Source: HK1 sp965202875
GTDB lineage: Bacteria > Pseudomonadota > Gammaproteobacteria > HK1
Direction: 5' to 3'
Assembly (NCBI GenBank): GCA_965202875.1
Contig: OZ241870.1
Span: 868,001 to 932,000 of the forward strand
DNA: 64,000 bases
The notes under the pieces are model-generated. The model was given only the letters and a program-made list of their open reading frames with translations, was not told the DNA's origin and did no database searches. Made by a program: the position numbers and the translations under genes. How positions within the stretch are numbered: position 1 is the stretch's first letter; every line of letters begins with the position of its first letter. This document shows, piece by piece, positions 16,797 to 25,708 of the stretch.

Positions 16797-17430
16797 GGCA
16801 TCTCCCGGTGAGGTTCATGCACGGGGACCGCAATCACCGACAAGTGTCGCGGCCGGAAGCGTTTGGCGTCGATCAGCACAGGCCATTGTTTTTTTATTGA
16901 GAATCATTCCCATCCGCCCAACTCCGCATCCTTGCGTTGGTCGCAAACTTACGCTTTCCGGCCCTTGATGACAACACCTCGCCCCGTTCAGGCCGGAGCC
17001 GTTCCAGGCTGGTCGGAGCCCTGCTCCCGGGCCTGTCGCCATGCCCCTCGATCGCGCCCGTCGGCGTCGCCCGACAGTCCCGATTCCCCTTGATGCCGTG
17101 GTCCGGAGACCCAAGCGCGCACCTGAAGACCGCAACGTGAAATGATGCTGTATCCGCGTCTGTCCGCGTCGTTTTCCAACCCGGCACAGCCGGAACCAAG
17201 CGCCGGTCGGCGGACGATTTCTTTGTCGTTTTGTCGAGGACTTTGGGTAAGGGACTACAGGGACCGATTCGGGCATCCGTCACCGTGATCGTGGCCCGGA
17301 GCACCTGGGGCGCGATACGGCCCCACCGCGCGGGCACCGGCATTGATTCCCCGAGGGCCGATTCCGCCGCCCTCTGCAACATGGGGTCAAGTGTGGGGAA
17401 GATCCGCAGCCCTCGGGGATGGAGGTCTAC
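16797..17430. other. Intergenic region with the probable oxidase-operon promoter
   Basis: This stretch of about 630 bases lies between the oxidase operon and the 3' end of the arsenosugar operon. Apart from the Fur-like palindrome and an A/T run near 16890, it holds no supported gene. Open frames on the minus strand here lack ribosome sites and family motifs. Confidence 0.4.
16898..16912. promoter_or_regulatory. Fur-box-like palindrome upstream of the oxidase operon
   Basis: TGAGAATCATTCCCA matches the core of the classical Fur box (TGATAATCATTATCA) at 12 of 15 positions by eye. It sits about 100 bases upstream of the first operon gene, in an A/T-rich patch that could hold the promoter. Iron control would fit an operon rich in heme proteins. 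One imperfect site is weak evidence. Confidence 0.35.
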
Positions 17431-18087
17431 TTACCAGCTCAGTACGCCGGCGAGCGCTTCGAGGTCCCGCGTGCGGTCGACGTCAGGGCGGGCTTTCAGC
17501 TCCAGGAGGCGCAATCGAGCGGCGCGCGCACGCTCCCGGGTCTGGGCAAGCACTCGTTTCGTGCCCCACGCGATCCCGGTGAACAGCTCCGGCCTCGGGC
17601 GATCGACGGCGATCAACACGTAGCCGCCGTCGAACGCCGGCACCACCACCACGTCCGCACCGGCGGCGCGTTCGCGGTGATCGGCGCGGATCCGCGGTGA
17701 TCGGGCGGCGGCCCCCAAGGCGCCGGTGGCGTGCACCAGATCGTCCGGCTCGAGAAGCGGACAGTCGGTTCCGATCACCACGGTCGCGCGGGGCCGCGCC
17801 GCGATGGCCGCGTGCATCCTCGCCCCGAGATCCGGCCCGATCTGGGTGCGCAACTCAATCCGGACCTCGTCCTTGAGCGCGCGGAATGCTTCATGGTCAG
17901 GGCTCGGAGTACACCACAGCTCCACTGGACCTACGCCGCTGGCAAGCGCCGTCGTCACCGCGCGGCGGATCATGACCCGGTGCAGGGCCGCGGCCCGCTC
18001 CGCACCGATGGCGGGGATCAGCCGGCGCTTGGTGCGGCCGGGCACCGGCGCGCGCGCCATGACCGCCACCCGGCAGATCCGGTTCAT
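17431..18087 (-). CDS. Arsenosugar-pathway glycosyltransferase, TIGR04282 type
   Basis: The 218-residue protein resembles the TIGR04282 family (nucleotidyl/glycosyl transferase, GT-A-like fold, related to CofC). Members sit in arsenosugar gene clusters. Visible landmarks are the N-terminal VAVMARAPVPGRTKRRL, which forms the nucleotide-binding loop with KTRL-type residues. VVIGTDCPLLEPDDL carries the metal-binding Asp, and VVVPAFDGGYVLIAV is also present. A low-complexity stretch near 130-145 (ADHRERAAGADV) may be a local insertion. Its ATG overlaps the stop of the neighbouring TIGR04283 gene (ATGA). It is the last of three genes in an operon with ArsS. Confidence 0.82.
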   Translation of the reverse strand: MNRICRVAVMARAPVPGRTKRRLIPAIGAERAAALHRVMIRRAVTTALASGVGPVELWCTPSPDHEAFRALKDEVRIELRTQIGPDLGARMHAAIAARPRATVVIGTDCPLLEPDDLVHATGALGAAARSPRIRADHRERAAGADVVVVPAFDGGYVLIAVDRPRPELFTGIAWGTKRVLAQTRERARAARLRLLELKARPDVDRTRDLEALAGVLSW

Positions 18088-18782
18088 CGCTCATCCGAGC
18101 CACGGTACAGGCGCGCCAGCTTCTCGGGGTCGGCGCCCATCGCGTACTCGAGTCGGAGCCGCCACATCAGCAGGATGGTACGGGCGATCCCGTTGCGTTC
18201 CCATCGCCGGCTCGACGTGGTCACCGCCGCCCGCAGGCAGACCGGACGTGATCGGGTGCGCAACACGCCGCTCAGCGCGATGTCTTCCATCAGGGCAACG
18301 TCGGGAAAGCCTCCGACCGCCCGGAACGCGGCGCGGGTGACGAAAAGCGCCTGATCGCCGGTGGCGATGCCGCTCAGCCGCGAGCGCAGGTTCATCGCCC
18401 CCTCGACGAGGCGCAGCATCGGGTGCGCGCCGTCGAGCCGTACGTCGAACCGGCCCCATTCACGGCCACCGCCGCCGTCTCCGAGGACCTCGCACACCCT
18501 CCGGTGCCAACCCGGAGGAAGGCGCGTATCGGCGTGCAGGAACAGGAGCACCCGCCCGCCCGCGGCTCCGGCGCCCGCATTCATCTGCCGCGACCGGCCG
18601 CGCGGCGCCTCGACAAGGCGATCACAAAGGGGGTGCGCGATGCACCGGGTCCCGTCCCGGCTGCCGCCGTCGGCCACGATCACCTCGATCTCGCTGCCGC
18701 GCAGAAGCTGCAACGGCTCAAGCGAGCCCGCGATCACCGCCGCCTCGTCAAGGACAGGGACGATGATCGAGATTGCGGGCAC
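18084..18782 (-). CDS. Arsenosugar-pathway glycosyltransferase, TIGR04283 type
   Basis: This is a family 2-like glycosyltransferase. It opens with ISIIVPVLDEA, followed by EVIVADGGSRDGT and LFLHADTRLPPGW, which supplies the DxD-like metal site. GDQALFVTRAAFRAVGGFPDVALMEDI, here given by its parts, closes the acceptor region and is typical of TIGR04283. These proteins accompany ArsS and TIGR04282 in arsenosugar and arsenolipid clusters. The GTG start is 31 bases past the ArsS stop, and the stop overlaps the next ATG, so all three genes are probably one transcript. Confidence 0.85.
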   Translation of the reverse strand: MPAISIIVPVLDEAAVIAGSLEPLQLLRGSEIEVIVADGGSRDGTRCIAHPLCDRLVEAPRGRSRQMNAGAGAAGGRVLLFLHADTRLPPGWHRRVCEVLGDGGGGREWGRFDVRLDGAHPMLRLVEGAMNLRSRLSGIATGDQALFVTRAAFRAVGGFPDVALMEDIALSGVLRTRSRPVCLRAAVTTSSRRWERNGIARTILLMWRLRLEYAMGADPEKLARLYRGSDER

Positions 18783-18813
18783 GGCGGTGCAGCGGCTTGC
18801 GTCGTGTCCGGAT

Positions 18814-19785
18814 TCAGTTCAGCGCGCCACCGCAGCCACTCCCCTGTCCCGCGGTGCAACCGAAGCAGTGGTCGCGGACCGTGATCGGCCTTCCCTCGAA
18901 GTCGGTCCGGTGGAGATCCGTGACGTGGGTCCGAGCCGATCCGTCGAGCCGTATCGGCAAACCGAGCATCTGGTTGAAGTCACAATCGTAGACGTAACCT
19001 TCCCAGTCGACGTTCACGGTGTGCCGGCACATCACGTGCTCGACGTTCGCGTCGACGTGGGCGGCCCGCAGCAGGTCGAGATATCCGGCGAACCGCCCCT
19101 TCGAGATGAGGGTACTGCCGAAACGACCGATCGGCATGTTCGCCAAGGTCAGCAGCCGATTGAACCGGACTCCGAACCGGCGGTCGAGCTCCGCCTTGTA
19201 GAGCCGCTCAAGCTCGCGCTGCGCCGGCGGCAGCACGGGGCCTTGCGGGTTGAAGACGAGATCGAGCGAGAGACCGGACTCTTCGCCGCCGTAACCCAGG
19301 GTGTTGAGTCGACGTATCCCCTCGATGCTCGCGTCGAAGACTCCCCGGCCACGCTGGCGATCCACGTTCTCGTCCAGGTAGCACGGCAAGGAGGCGACGA
19401 CGTCGACTCGGCGAGCCGCGAGAAATCCGGCGAGATCTTCCTGGCCGGGCTCGATGAGAATCGTCAGATTGCATCGATCGATCACCCGCACATCGTGATC
19501 GACCGCCTCATCGACCAGGAAACGGAAACTCGGATTCAGCTCCGGAGCCCCGCCGGTGATGTCGAGTACCGACACGCCGGAGATCTTCATGAAATCGACG
19601 ACCTCACCCGCCGTCCGGCTGTTCATCTCTTCCGTACGCTTCGGGCCCGCGTTCACGTGGCAGTGCACACAGGACTGGTTGCAACGGTAGCCGACGTTGA
19701 CCTGGAGTGTCGTGAGACGGCTCCGGTGCACCGGCGGGAACGACGTGTTGACCAGCAGGGGAAAGGGATCGCGCATTTCGATCAC
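18814..19785 (-). CDS. arsS: Arsenosugar biosynthesis radical SAM protein ArsS
   Basis: ArsS is a radical SAM enzyme that builds the 5-deoxyribosyl-arsenical core of arsenosugars from dimethylarsenite. The 323-residue protein has the [4Fe-4S] motif CNQSCVHCH (Cys-x3-Cys-x2-Cys), then the DITGGAPELNP box that contacts SAM. A Cys-rich C-terminus (YVYDCDFNQMLG and CFGCTAGQGSGCGG) is the family hallmark; some relatives use selenocysteine at the last position, and here it is Cys. The start is either GTG 19785 or ATG 19776; neither has a clear ribosome site. It heads the arsenosugar operon, and an arsenate reductase gene is found at 43961. Confidence 0.9.
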   Translation of the reverse strand: MIEMRDPFPLLVNTSFPPVHRSRLTTLQVNVGYRCNQSCVHCHVNAGPKRTEEMNSRTAGEVVDFMKISGVSVLDITGGAPELNPSFRFLVDEAVDHDVRVIDRCNLTILIEPGQEDLAGFLAARRVDVVASLPCYLDENVDRQRGRGVFDASIEGIRRLNTLGYGGEESGLSLDLVFNPQGPVLPPAQRELERLYKAELDRRFGVRFNRLLTLANMPIGRFGSTLISKGRFAGYLDLLRAAHVDANVEHVMCRHTVNVDWEGYVYDCDFNQMLGLPIRLDGSARTHVTDLHRTDFEGRPITVRDHCFGCTAGQGSGCGGALN

Positions 19786-20024
19786 CGTGTGGGAGCGGAC
19801 ATCGTACTTGCCGCACCCCGTGTGTCAACGGCCAAAATCCTGTTCCCAAGGCCATTCCTTGTTCGTCGCGAAGGCTGGATCAGGCTGTCGAGGCCGCTTC
19901 GGCGGGAACCGGGAAGCCGTTTCACCGGAGAAGGGGAGCCACGATACGACCGGCGACCGATGACACGGTCGTCGGATCACACTGGCGCGCCAAACGCCGC
20001 GCAGGTACACTCGCATCCTCATCC

Positions 20025-20100
20025 GGGGCCGTAGCTCAGTTGGGAGAGCGCAGCGTTCGCAATGCTGAGGTCGTGGGTTCGACCCCCATCGGCTCCACCA
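20025..20100 (+). tRNA. tRNA-Ala (anticodon CGC)
   Basis: The 76-base gene has acceptor arms GGGGCCG and CGGCTCC with one G-U pair, a D arm TAGCTCAGTTGGGAGAGC, the anticodon loop TTCGCAA giving CGC, a T arm with GGGTTCGACCCCC, and an encoded CCA end. It lies 21 bases before the tRNA-Arg gene, so the two are likely co-transcribed. Confidence 0.92.
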
Positions 20101-20121
20101 ATTCGGGGGACTCGAATCCCC

Positions 20122-20198
20122 GCCCCGGTAGCTCAGTTGGATAGAGCGTCCGCCTCCTAAGCGGAAGGTCACAGGTTCGAATCCTGTCCGGGGCGCCA
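20122..20198 (+). tRNA. tRNA-Arg (anticodon CCT)
   Basis: The 77-base gene has acceptor arms GCCCCGG and CCGGGGC, D arm GCTCAGTTGGATAGAGC, anticodon stem TCCGC/GCGGA with loop CTCCTAA (anticodon CCT, reading AGG), T loop GGTTCGAATCC and an encoded CCA end. No integrase or attachment-site duplicate is seen near either tRNA gene. Confidence 0.93.
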
Positions 20199-20256
20199 GC
20201 CTCCCAGTGCCCCGCTTTGCCGAGGTTCGGGCGCCGCCGCACGGGCGTTGCATACA

Positions 20257-21231
20257 ATGACCCGCCCTCCCCTGCGTCCGCCGTTCATGGATCGTCGCTC
20301 CGCCACACCGACATGGGCTCACACGCCGACTTCGCTGTGGGCGAACCGCCTCTCCGGCATCCGCCAGCGGCTCTATCCGAAACATCTGCTGTCATGGATG
20401 ATGCTGCAGGCGACCCGGATCCGGTTTGCGCCCTGGAAGAACTGGCAGATCCGCTGGTTCGTCCGCAGGTACGCCGTGGACATGAGCGTCGTCGCGGATC
20501 CGGTCCCGGGCTCGTATCCCGATTTCAACACGTTCTTCACCCGCACTCTCGTACCCGAGGCGAGGCCACTGGAAGGCGGGCCCCGTGCCGTCGTTTCTCC
20601 GGCGGATGGAACCGTGGTCGCGGCGGGAGCGATGTGCGGCCGGCGCGTGTTCCAGGCCAAGGGGCGGACCTATCGGCTCGAAGCGCTCTTCGGGGGCGAC
20701 GAAGACGCTGCCGCCGAGTTCAGCGACGGACAGTTCGTGACGATCTATCTCGCACCTCGGGACTACCATCGGGTACACATGCCGCTCACCGGCCGGCTGC
20801 GTTCGATGGTGTACGTTCCGGGGGAGTTGTTCAGCGTCAATCCGACGACAGTCGATGCGATCGACCGCATCTTCGCGCGCAACGAGCGGATCGTCTCGTT
20901 CTTCGAGACCGCCCTCGGCCCTCTGGCGATGACCCTGGTGGGCGCGGTCTTCGTGGGCTGCATCGAGCAGGCGTGGCGAGGAGTGGTGATGCCGCCGAGA
21001 AGGCGCGAAGCCCTCGTCGAACGGTACGACGACGCTGAAATCCTGCTGGAACAGGGTCGCGAGATGGGCCGGTTCAACATGGGATCGACGGTGATCCTGA
21101 TGCTCGCGAACCGTGCCGCCGCATGGGCGCCCTGGGTGGCGCCGGGGGCGCCTGTACAGATGGGGCGGCGCCTCGGCGGCGTCCCACCGGGGACGGGCGG
21201 CAACCGCCCCGCACTGGAGCCTCGTCACTGA
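20257..21231 (+). CDS. psd: Phosphatidylserine decarboxylase
   Basis: This membrane-associated, pyruvoyl-dependent enzyme converts phosphatidylserine to phosphatidylethanolamine. The 324-residue proenzyme shows FTRTL, PRAVVSPADGTV, the catalytic histidine region APRDYHRVHMP, the segment GELFSVNP, and the self-cleavage site GRFNMGST near residue 275. The Ser of GST becomes the pyruvoyl group. The small alpha chain therefore starts near there. The ATG at 20257 is used; a further ATG at 20287 is possible, and no strong ribosome site decides. The last 30 residues are a poorly conserved Gly/Pro-rich extension. Confidence 0.9.
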   Translation: MTRPPLRPPFMDRRSATPTWAHTPTSLWANRLSGIRQRLYPKHLLSWMMLQATRIRFAPWKNWQIRWFVRRYAVDMSVVADPVPGSYPDFNTFFTRTLVPEARPLEGGPRAVVSPADGTVVAAGAMCGRRVFQAKGRTYRLEALFGGDEDAAAEFSDGQFVTIYLAPRDYHRVHMPLTGRLRSMVYVPGELFSVNPTTVDAIDRIFARNERIVSFFETALGPLAMTLVGAVFVGCIEQAWRGVVMPPRRREALVERYDDAEILLEQGREMGRFNMGSTVILMLANRAAAWAPWVAPGAPVQMGRRLGGVPPGTGGNRPALEPRH

Positions 21232-21478
21232 GCGACCACGCCTTCGTCCCGGCATGGCCGACCGTGTTTCGGCCGAACATTCGGAACCCGGTTCCGAACA
21301 CAGCGGACCGGGACGACCGGCGCCGGGCGCTGCCCTGTGTGCGCCGGCCGACTGCGAGTCTTCTGCGCCCTCCTCTGGTCTCGTTGCGCGGGCATGGCCG
21401 GCGCGGGCAGAATGCGCACTCCGCCCGGCTCTCCATACCGCGCGCGGCGGATGTCGCGCGAGAAGGACCTTCCCGCTC

Positions 21479-22588
<1,110 letters not shown>

Positions 22589-23033
22589 CCGGCGTGGTCC
22601 ACCGGGCCGGGAAGCGGCGGTGTGGAGGAGGCGGCGTTCGGCGGTGGGACGTGCGCGGACCGGGGCGCGGCCGGGAGCCGGCCGGAGTCGCGCATCTCCG
22701 TCTTCGGCCCCGAAGCCGCCGGGTAGCTGGACCGACCGGCGGGGCTCGCCGGGGCGAGGGACAGGGGCGCGAAAACGGCGGCGGCGCTTCCCCGGACGGG
22801 GTGTGCGCGGGCCGGGGCGTGCGGCCGGGAGCCGGCCGGAGTCGCGCATCTCCGTCTTCGGCCTCGAAGCCGCCGGGTACCTGGACCGACCGGCGGGGCT
22901 CGCCGGGGCGAGGGACAGGAGCGCGAAAACGGCGGCGGCGCTTCCCGGACGGAGCGCACGCGGCTCGAAGCGCGCAAGCCTTGCACTGGTGAAAAAGGCG
23001 GGCTGACGCCCGCGTTCGGACGGAGACGGCCCC
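22589..23033 (+). repeat. Spacer with 153-bp tandem duplication between ribBA and ribH
   Basis: The 445-base spacer contains two copies of a GC-rich unit, starting at 22668 and 22821, which differ at only a few positions and have a 153-base period. Each copy has short self-complementary blocks (GGCCGGGAGCCGGCC) and ends in a GCGAAAACGGCGGCGGCGC-type stretch. No family motif is found in any frame. This differs from the compact rib operons usual in the group. Confidence 0.8.
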
Positions 23034-23867
23034 ATGGCGCGTTACGACATGCCCTCTGCCGAGCTCGACGTCGCCGGCGCGCGGATCGGGATCGTCGCGG
23101 CGCGGTTCAACGACGACATCGTGTCCCGGCTGCTCGAAGGGGCGCTCGACACCCTCGCCCGCCACGGACTGGACCGGGAGCGCATTCCCGTCGCCCGCGT
23201 CCCCGGCGCGTTCGAGCTGCCGCTGGCGGCGCGCTGGCTCGCCATCCGCTACGGCTCGCTCACCGATACCGGCGGCCTCGGCCGGCCGCGGGAGAGGCGG
23301 CGCATCGTTCAGGAAGCCGGGATACTTGGTGATGAACCCGGTGGCAAGGACGGGGCGGCGGCGGTTTGCCCGCCGGTGCCGGCGGCCTCGGCCGGCCGCG
23401 GGAGGGACGGCGCATCGCCGGCGGCGCAAGGGCGGCGAGGGAGGACGGGGCCCGACGATGCACGCGCAGACGAGGATGAGGACGGCGGGCCGACCGAGAA
23501 GCCACGGACCGTGCGAAACGTCACGATCCCGGGAAACGCCACGGCCGACGCGGTCATCGCCCTCGGAGCGGTCGTCAGGGGCGAAACGCCCCACTTCGAT
23601 TACGTCTGCGCGGAGGCCGCACGCGGCATCCGGGCCGTTTCGCTGGAGATCGACGTCCCGGTCGTCTTCGGTGTCCTCACCTGCGGCGACCATGAGCAGG
23701 CCAATGAGCGGGCGGGCGGCTGGCCCGCGCCGTCATCGCTCGGCGCGCTGGCCCTCATGCAGGAGCTCGAGCGGGAGGGCCGCGGGCCCGAGCGTCGCAA
23801 CAAGGGCCGCGAAGCGGCCCTCGCGGCCCTGGAGATGGTCTCCCTGCGGCGCCGCCTCGGCGCCTGA
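23034..23867 (+). CDS. ribH: 6,7-dimethyl-8-ribityllumazine synthase with large internal insertion
   Basis: RibH condenses the ribBA product with 5-amino-6-ribitylaminouracil. Conserved segments are GIVAARFN, VPGAFELPLAARWLA, ALGAVVRGETPHFDYV, the VPVVFGVLT block and the terminal NKGREAALAALEM. At 277 residues it is far longer than the usual 150-160. About 85 residues of Gly/Arg/Asp-rich, low-complexity sequence are inserted in frame after residue 70, before the ADAVIALG strand. About 25 more (WPAPSSLGALALMQ) lie before NKG. The insertion DNA holds a near repeat (23271 and 23381) and does not look like protein-coding DNA of any known domain. The catalytic His and the substrate loops remain, so function is possible if the insert loops out of the capsid. 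Confidence 0.85.
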   Translation: MARYDMPSAELDVAGARIGIVAARFNDDIVSRLLEGALDTLARHGLDRERIPVARVPGAFELPLAARWLAIRYGSLTDTGGLGRPRERRRIVQEAGILGDEPGGKDGAAAVCPPVPAASAGRGRDGASPAAQGRRGRTGPDDARADEDEDGGPTEKPRTVRNVTIPGNATADAVIALGAVVRGETPHFDYVCAEAARGIRAVSLEIDVPVVFGVLTCGDHEQANERAGGWPAPSSLGALALMQELEREGRGPERRNKGREAALAALEMVSLRRRLGA

Positions 23868-23883
23868 TCCGGCCCGCCCGCAC

Positions 23884-24300
23884 ATGCCGCCCCTGAACCG
23901 TCGAACCCGCACCCGCCGGGCGGCGCTGCAGGCGTTGTACCAGTGGCAGATGACCGGCCACTCGGTGGACGATCTCCGCGCCCAGTTCAGGGAGGATCCG
24001 CCGCCCGGAGGATTCGATCCGGAGTTCTTCGGCGAGCTGATCACCGGAGTGATCGACGACTTCGAGGCTCTCGACGCGATACTCGCCCCCCTCGCCGACC
24101 GCCCCGTCGCCCAGCTCGACCCGGTGGAGCGGGCGATCCTGCGCATGGGCGTCCACGAGCTGCGATCGGCGGGCGACGTCCCGTGGCGGGTGGTGATCAA
24201 CGAGGCGGTGGAGCTTGCCCATGCGTTCGGGGCCGAACAGAGCCACAAGTACGTCAACGGCGTGCTCGACAAAGCGGCCCGCAACCTGCGGTCGGATTGA
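23884..24300 (+). CDS. nusB: Transcription antitermination factor NusB
   Basis: NusB binds boxA RNA with NusE/S10 and supports rRNA antitermination. The 138-residue product is standard in length and shows RTRRAALQALYQWQMT at the start, then EYF-type helix FDPEFFGELITGV, LAPLADRP, LDPVERAILRMGVHEL and VINEAVELAHAFGAEQSHKYVNGVLDK. The ATG is at 23884. It lies 16 bases after ribH, as in many rib-nusB operons. Confidence 0.93.
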   Translation: MPPLNRRTRTRRAALQALYQWQMTGHSVDDLRAQFREDPPPGGFDPEFFGELITGVIDDFEALDAILAPLADRPVAQLDPVERAILRMGVHELRSAGDVPWRVVINEAVELAHAFGAEQSHKYVNGVLDKAARNLRSD

Positions 24301-24814
24301 GCCGGGGCGTGGCGGGTACGGCCCGAAACGGCCCTCGAACCGGCCATACGCTCATGCGGGGCCATGTGTTCATGCGGCACGCCCGTCGTTCCGGCGCCGG
24401 TTCGATTCGAGGGGGCGTGCGGCCTCGGATACGAAATGATCTCCCGATCGGGGCGCCACGACCGGGAGCCGCGCGCGCGGCTCCGGACGATGAGGCGGAT
24501 CCTGCGGCCGGGCGCCGGACGATGAGCCCTTCTCCACCGTCGCCGCGACCGGGAGCCGTGCGCATTGCGGTCGTTCATCGGCACCCGCGCCGGTCGCGAC
24601 GCCGCCATCCGACCCCGGCGCGCGCGGCTCCGGGCGATGAGGCGGATCCTGCGGCCGGGCGCCGGACGATGAGCCCTTCTCCACCGTCGCCGCGACCGGG
24701 AGCCGTGCGCGTTGCGGTCATCCATCGGCGCCCGCGCCGGTCGCGACGCTGCCATCCGGCCCGGCGCGTGCGGCTCCGGACGATGAGGCGGATCCTGCGG
24801 CCAGGCGCTTGGCG
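24301..24814 (+). repeat. Three 146-147-bp tandem copies derived from the thiL 5' end
   Basis: Three copies of a unit beginning CTCCGGRCGATGAGGCGG start at 24481, 24628 and 24774. The third runs into the thiL coding sequence. When translated, copies one and two read PDDEADPAAG/GDEADPAAG followed by SPSPPSPRPGAVR, which lines up with thiL's own start and with the GDDAALL box of normal ThiL. The spacing of 147 and then 146 bases shifts the reading frame, so the upstream copies are not joined to thiL. The first 180 bases of this region hold nothing recognisable. Confidence 0.75.
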
Positions 24815-25708
24815 ATGAGCCCTTCTCCGCCGTCGCCGTGCCCGGGAGCCGCGCACGTCGCGGTTGCCGTCGACACCCTCGTCGGCGGCATCCACTTCCC
24901 GGACGACACCCCCGCGGACGACGTCGGATACAAGACGCTCGCGGTCAACCTGAGCGATCTCGCCGCGATGGGGGCAGACGCGACCGAGGCGGTCGCGATC
25001 GTCTCGCTCCCGGCGTGTCTCGGCGTGACGTGGCTCGCCGCGTTCCGGGCGGGGTTCGAATCGCTCGCCCGCGCGCACGGGATCGCCGTCGCCGCCATCG
25101 ACACCGTAGCCGGTCCGCTCTCGGTGAGCGTCGAGGTGCACGGACGCTGTCCGCCCGGTGAGGCGCTGACCCGCGCCGACGCCCGCCCCGGCGACCGGAT
25201 CTTCGTCTCCGGCACCCTCGGCGACGCCGGCGGCGGACTCGACGTCGCGCTCGGGCGGCGTCCGGCCCGGCCGGCCGCGAGCGCCGAGACGCTCCTGGCC
25301 CGGCTGCGCCGGCCGGCGCCGAGGCTCGCGCTCGGACGCGCGCTGCGCGGCATCGCCAGCGCCGCCATCGACATCTCCGACGGGCTGTGCCAGGACCTCG
25401 GCCACGTGCTCGAAGCGAGCAGGGCGGGCGCGCGCATCGACGCGGGCCTCGTACCGCTCTCGCCCGCGCTGCTCGAAGTGGCCGGCGGCGCGGCGGCGCG
25501 GGAGCTCGCCCTCTCGGCCGGTGACGACTACGAGCTGCTGTTCACCGTCCCGCCGGACCGGGTGAACCGTCTCGAAACCCTCGGGACCTGCGACGCGATC
25601 ACCGGGATCGGCGCCGTCGAAAGGCGGCCGGGATTGCGTGTCACCGGTCGGCAGGACGCGGCCGGCGCTGCGCCTGCGGGCTACCGGCACTTCCGGACGG
25701 GATCATGA
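24815..25708 (+). CDS. thiL: Thiamine-monophosphate kinase, N-terminally truncated (ThiL-B)
   Basis: ThiL phosphorylates thiamine monophosphate to the active diphosphate. This 297-residue copy keeps VDTLVGGIHFP, TLAVNLSDLAAMGAD, PGDRIFVSGTLGD, AIDISDGLCQDLGHV, GARID and the LSAGDDYELLF box. It lacks the first 30 or so residues with the Mg/ATP-binding GDDAALL box. Its GGDTTRGP motif has decayed to AIDTVAGP, with the Arg lost. Upstream in-frame sequence reads PDDEADPAA but has no ATG, GTG or TTG before 24809. A second homologue at 33394 has the opposite pattern of losses. Alone this copy may be inactive; a heterodimer is possible. Confidence 0.83.
   Translation: MSPSPPSPCPGAAHVAVAVDTLVGGIHFPDDTPADDVGYKTLAVNLSDLAAMGADATEAVAIVSLPACLGVTWLAAFRAGFESLARAHGIAVAAIDTVAGPLSVSVEVHGRCPPGEALTRADARPGDRIFVSGTLGDAGGGLDVALGRRPARPAASAETLLARLRRPAPRLALGRALRGIASAAIDISDGLCQDLGHVLEASRAGARIDAGLVPLSPALLEVAGGAAARELALSAGDDYELLFTVPPDRVNRLETLGTCDAITGIGAVERRPGLRVTGRQDAAGAAPAGYRHFRTGS

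Noticed and set aside
16894..17382. 162-codon minus-strand frame in the oxidase-arsenosugar spacer
   Set aside because: No ribosome site, no family motif and codon composition unlike the neighbouring genes.
20025..20198. tRNA-associated integrative element
   Set aside because: No integrase and no repeated tRNA 3' end was found in the flanking sequence.
21232..21478. FMN riboswitch upstream of ribBA
   Set aside because: The conserved RFN-element stretches are not present in this spacer.
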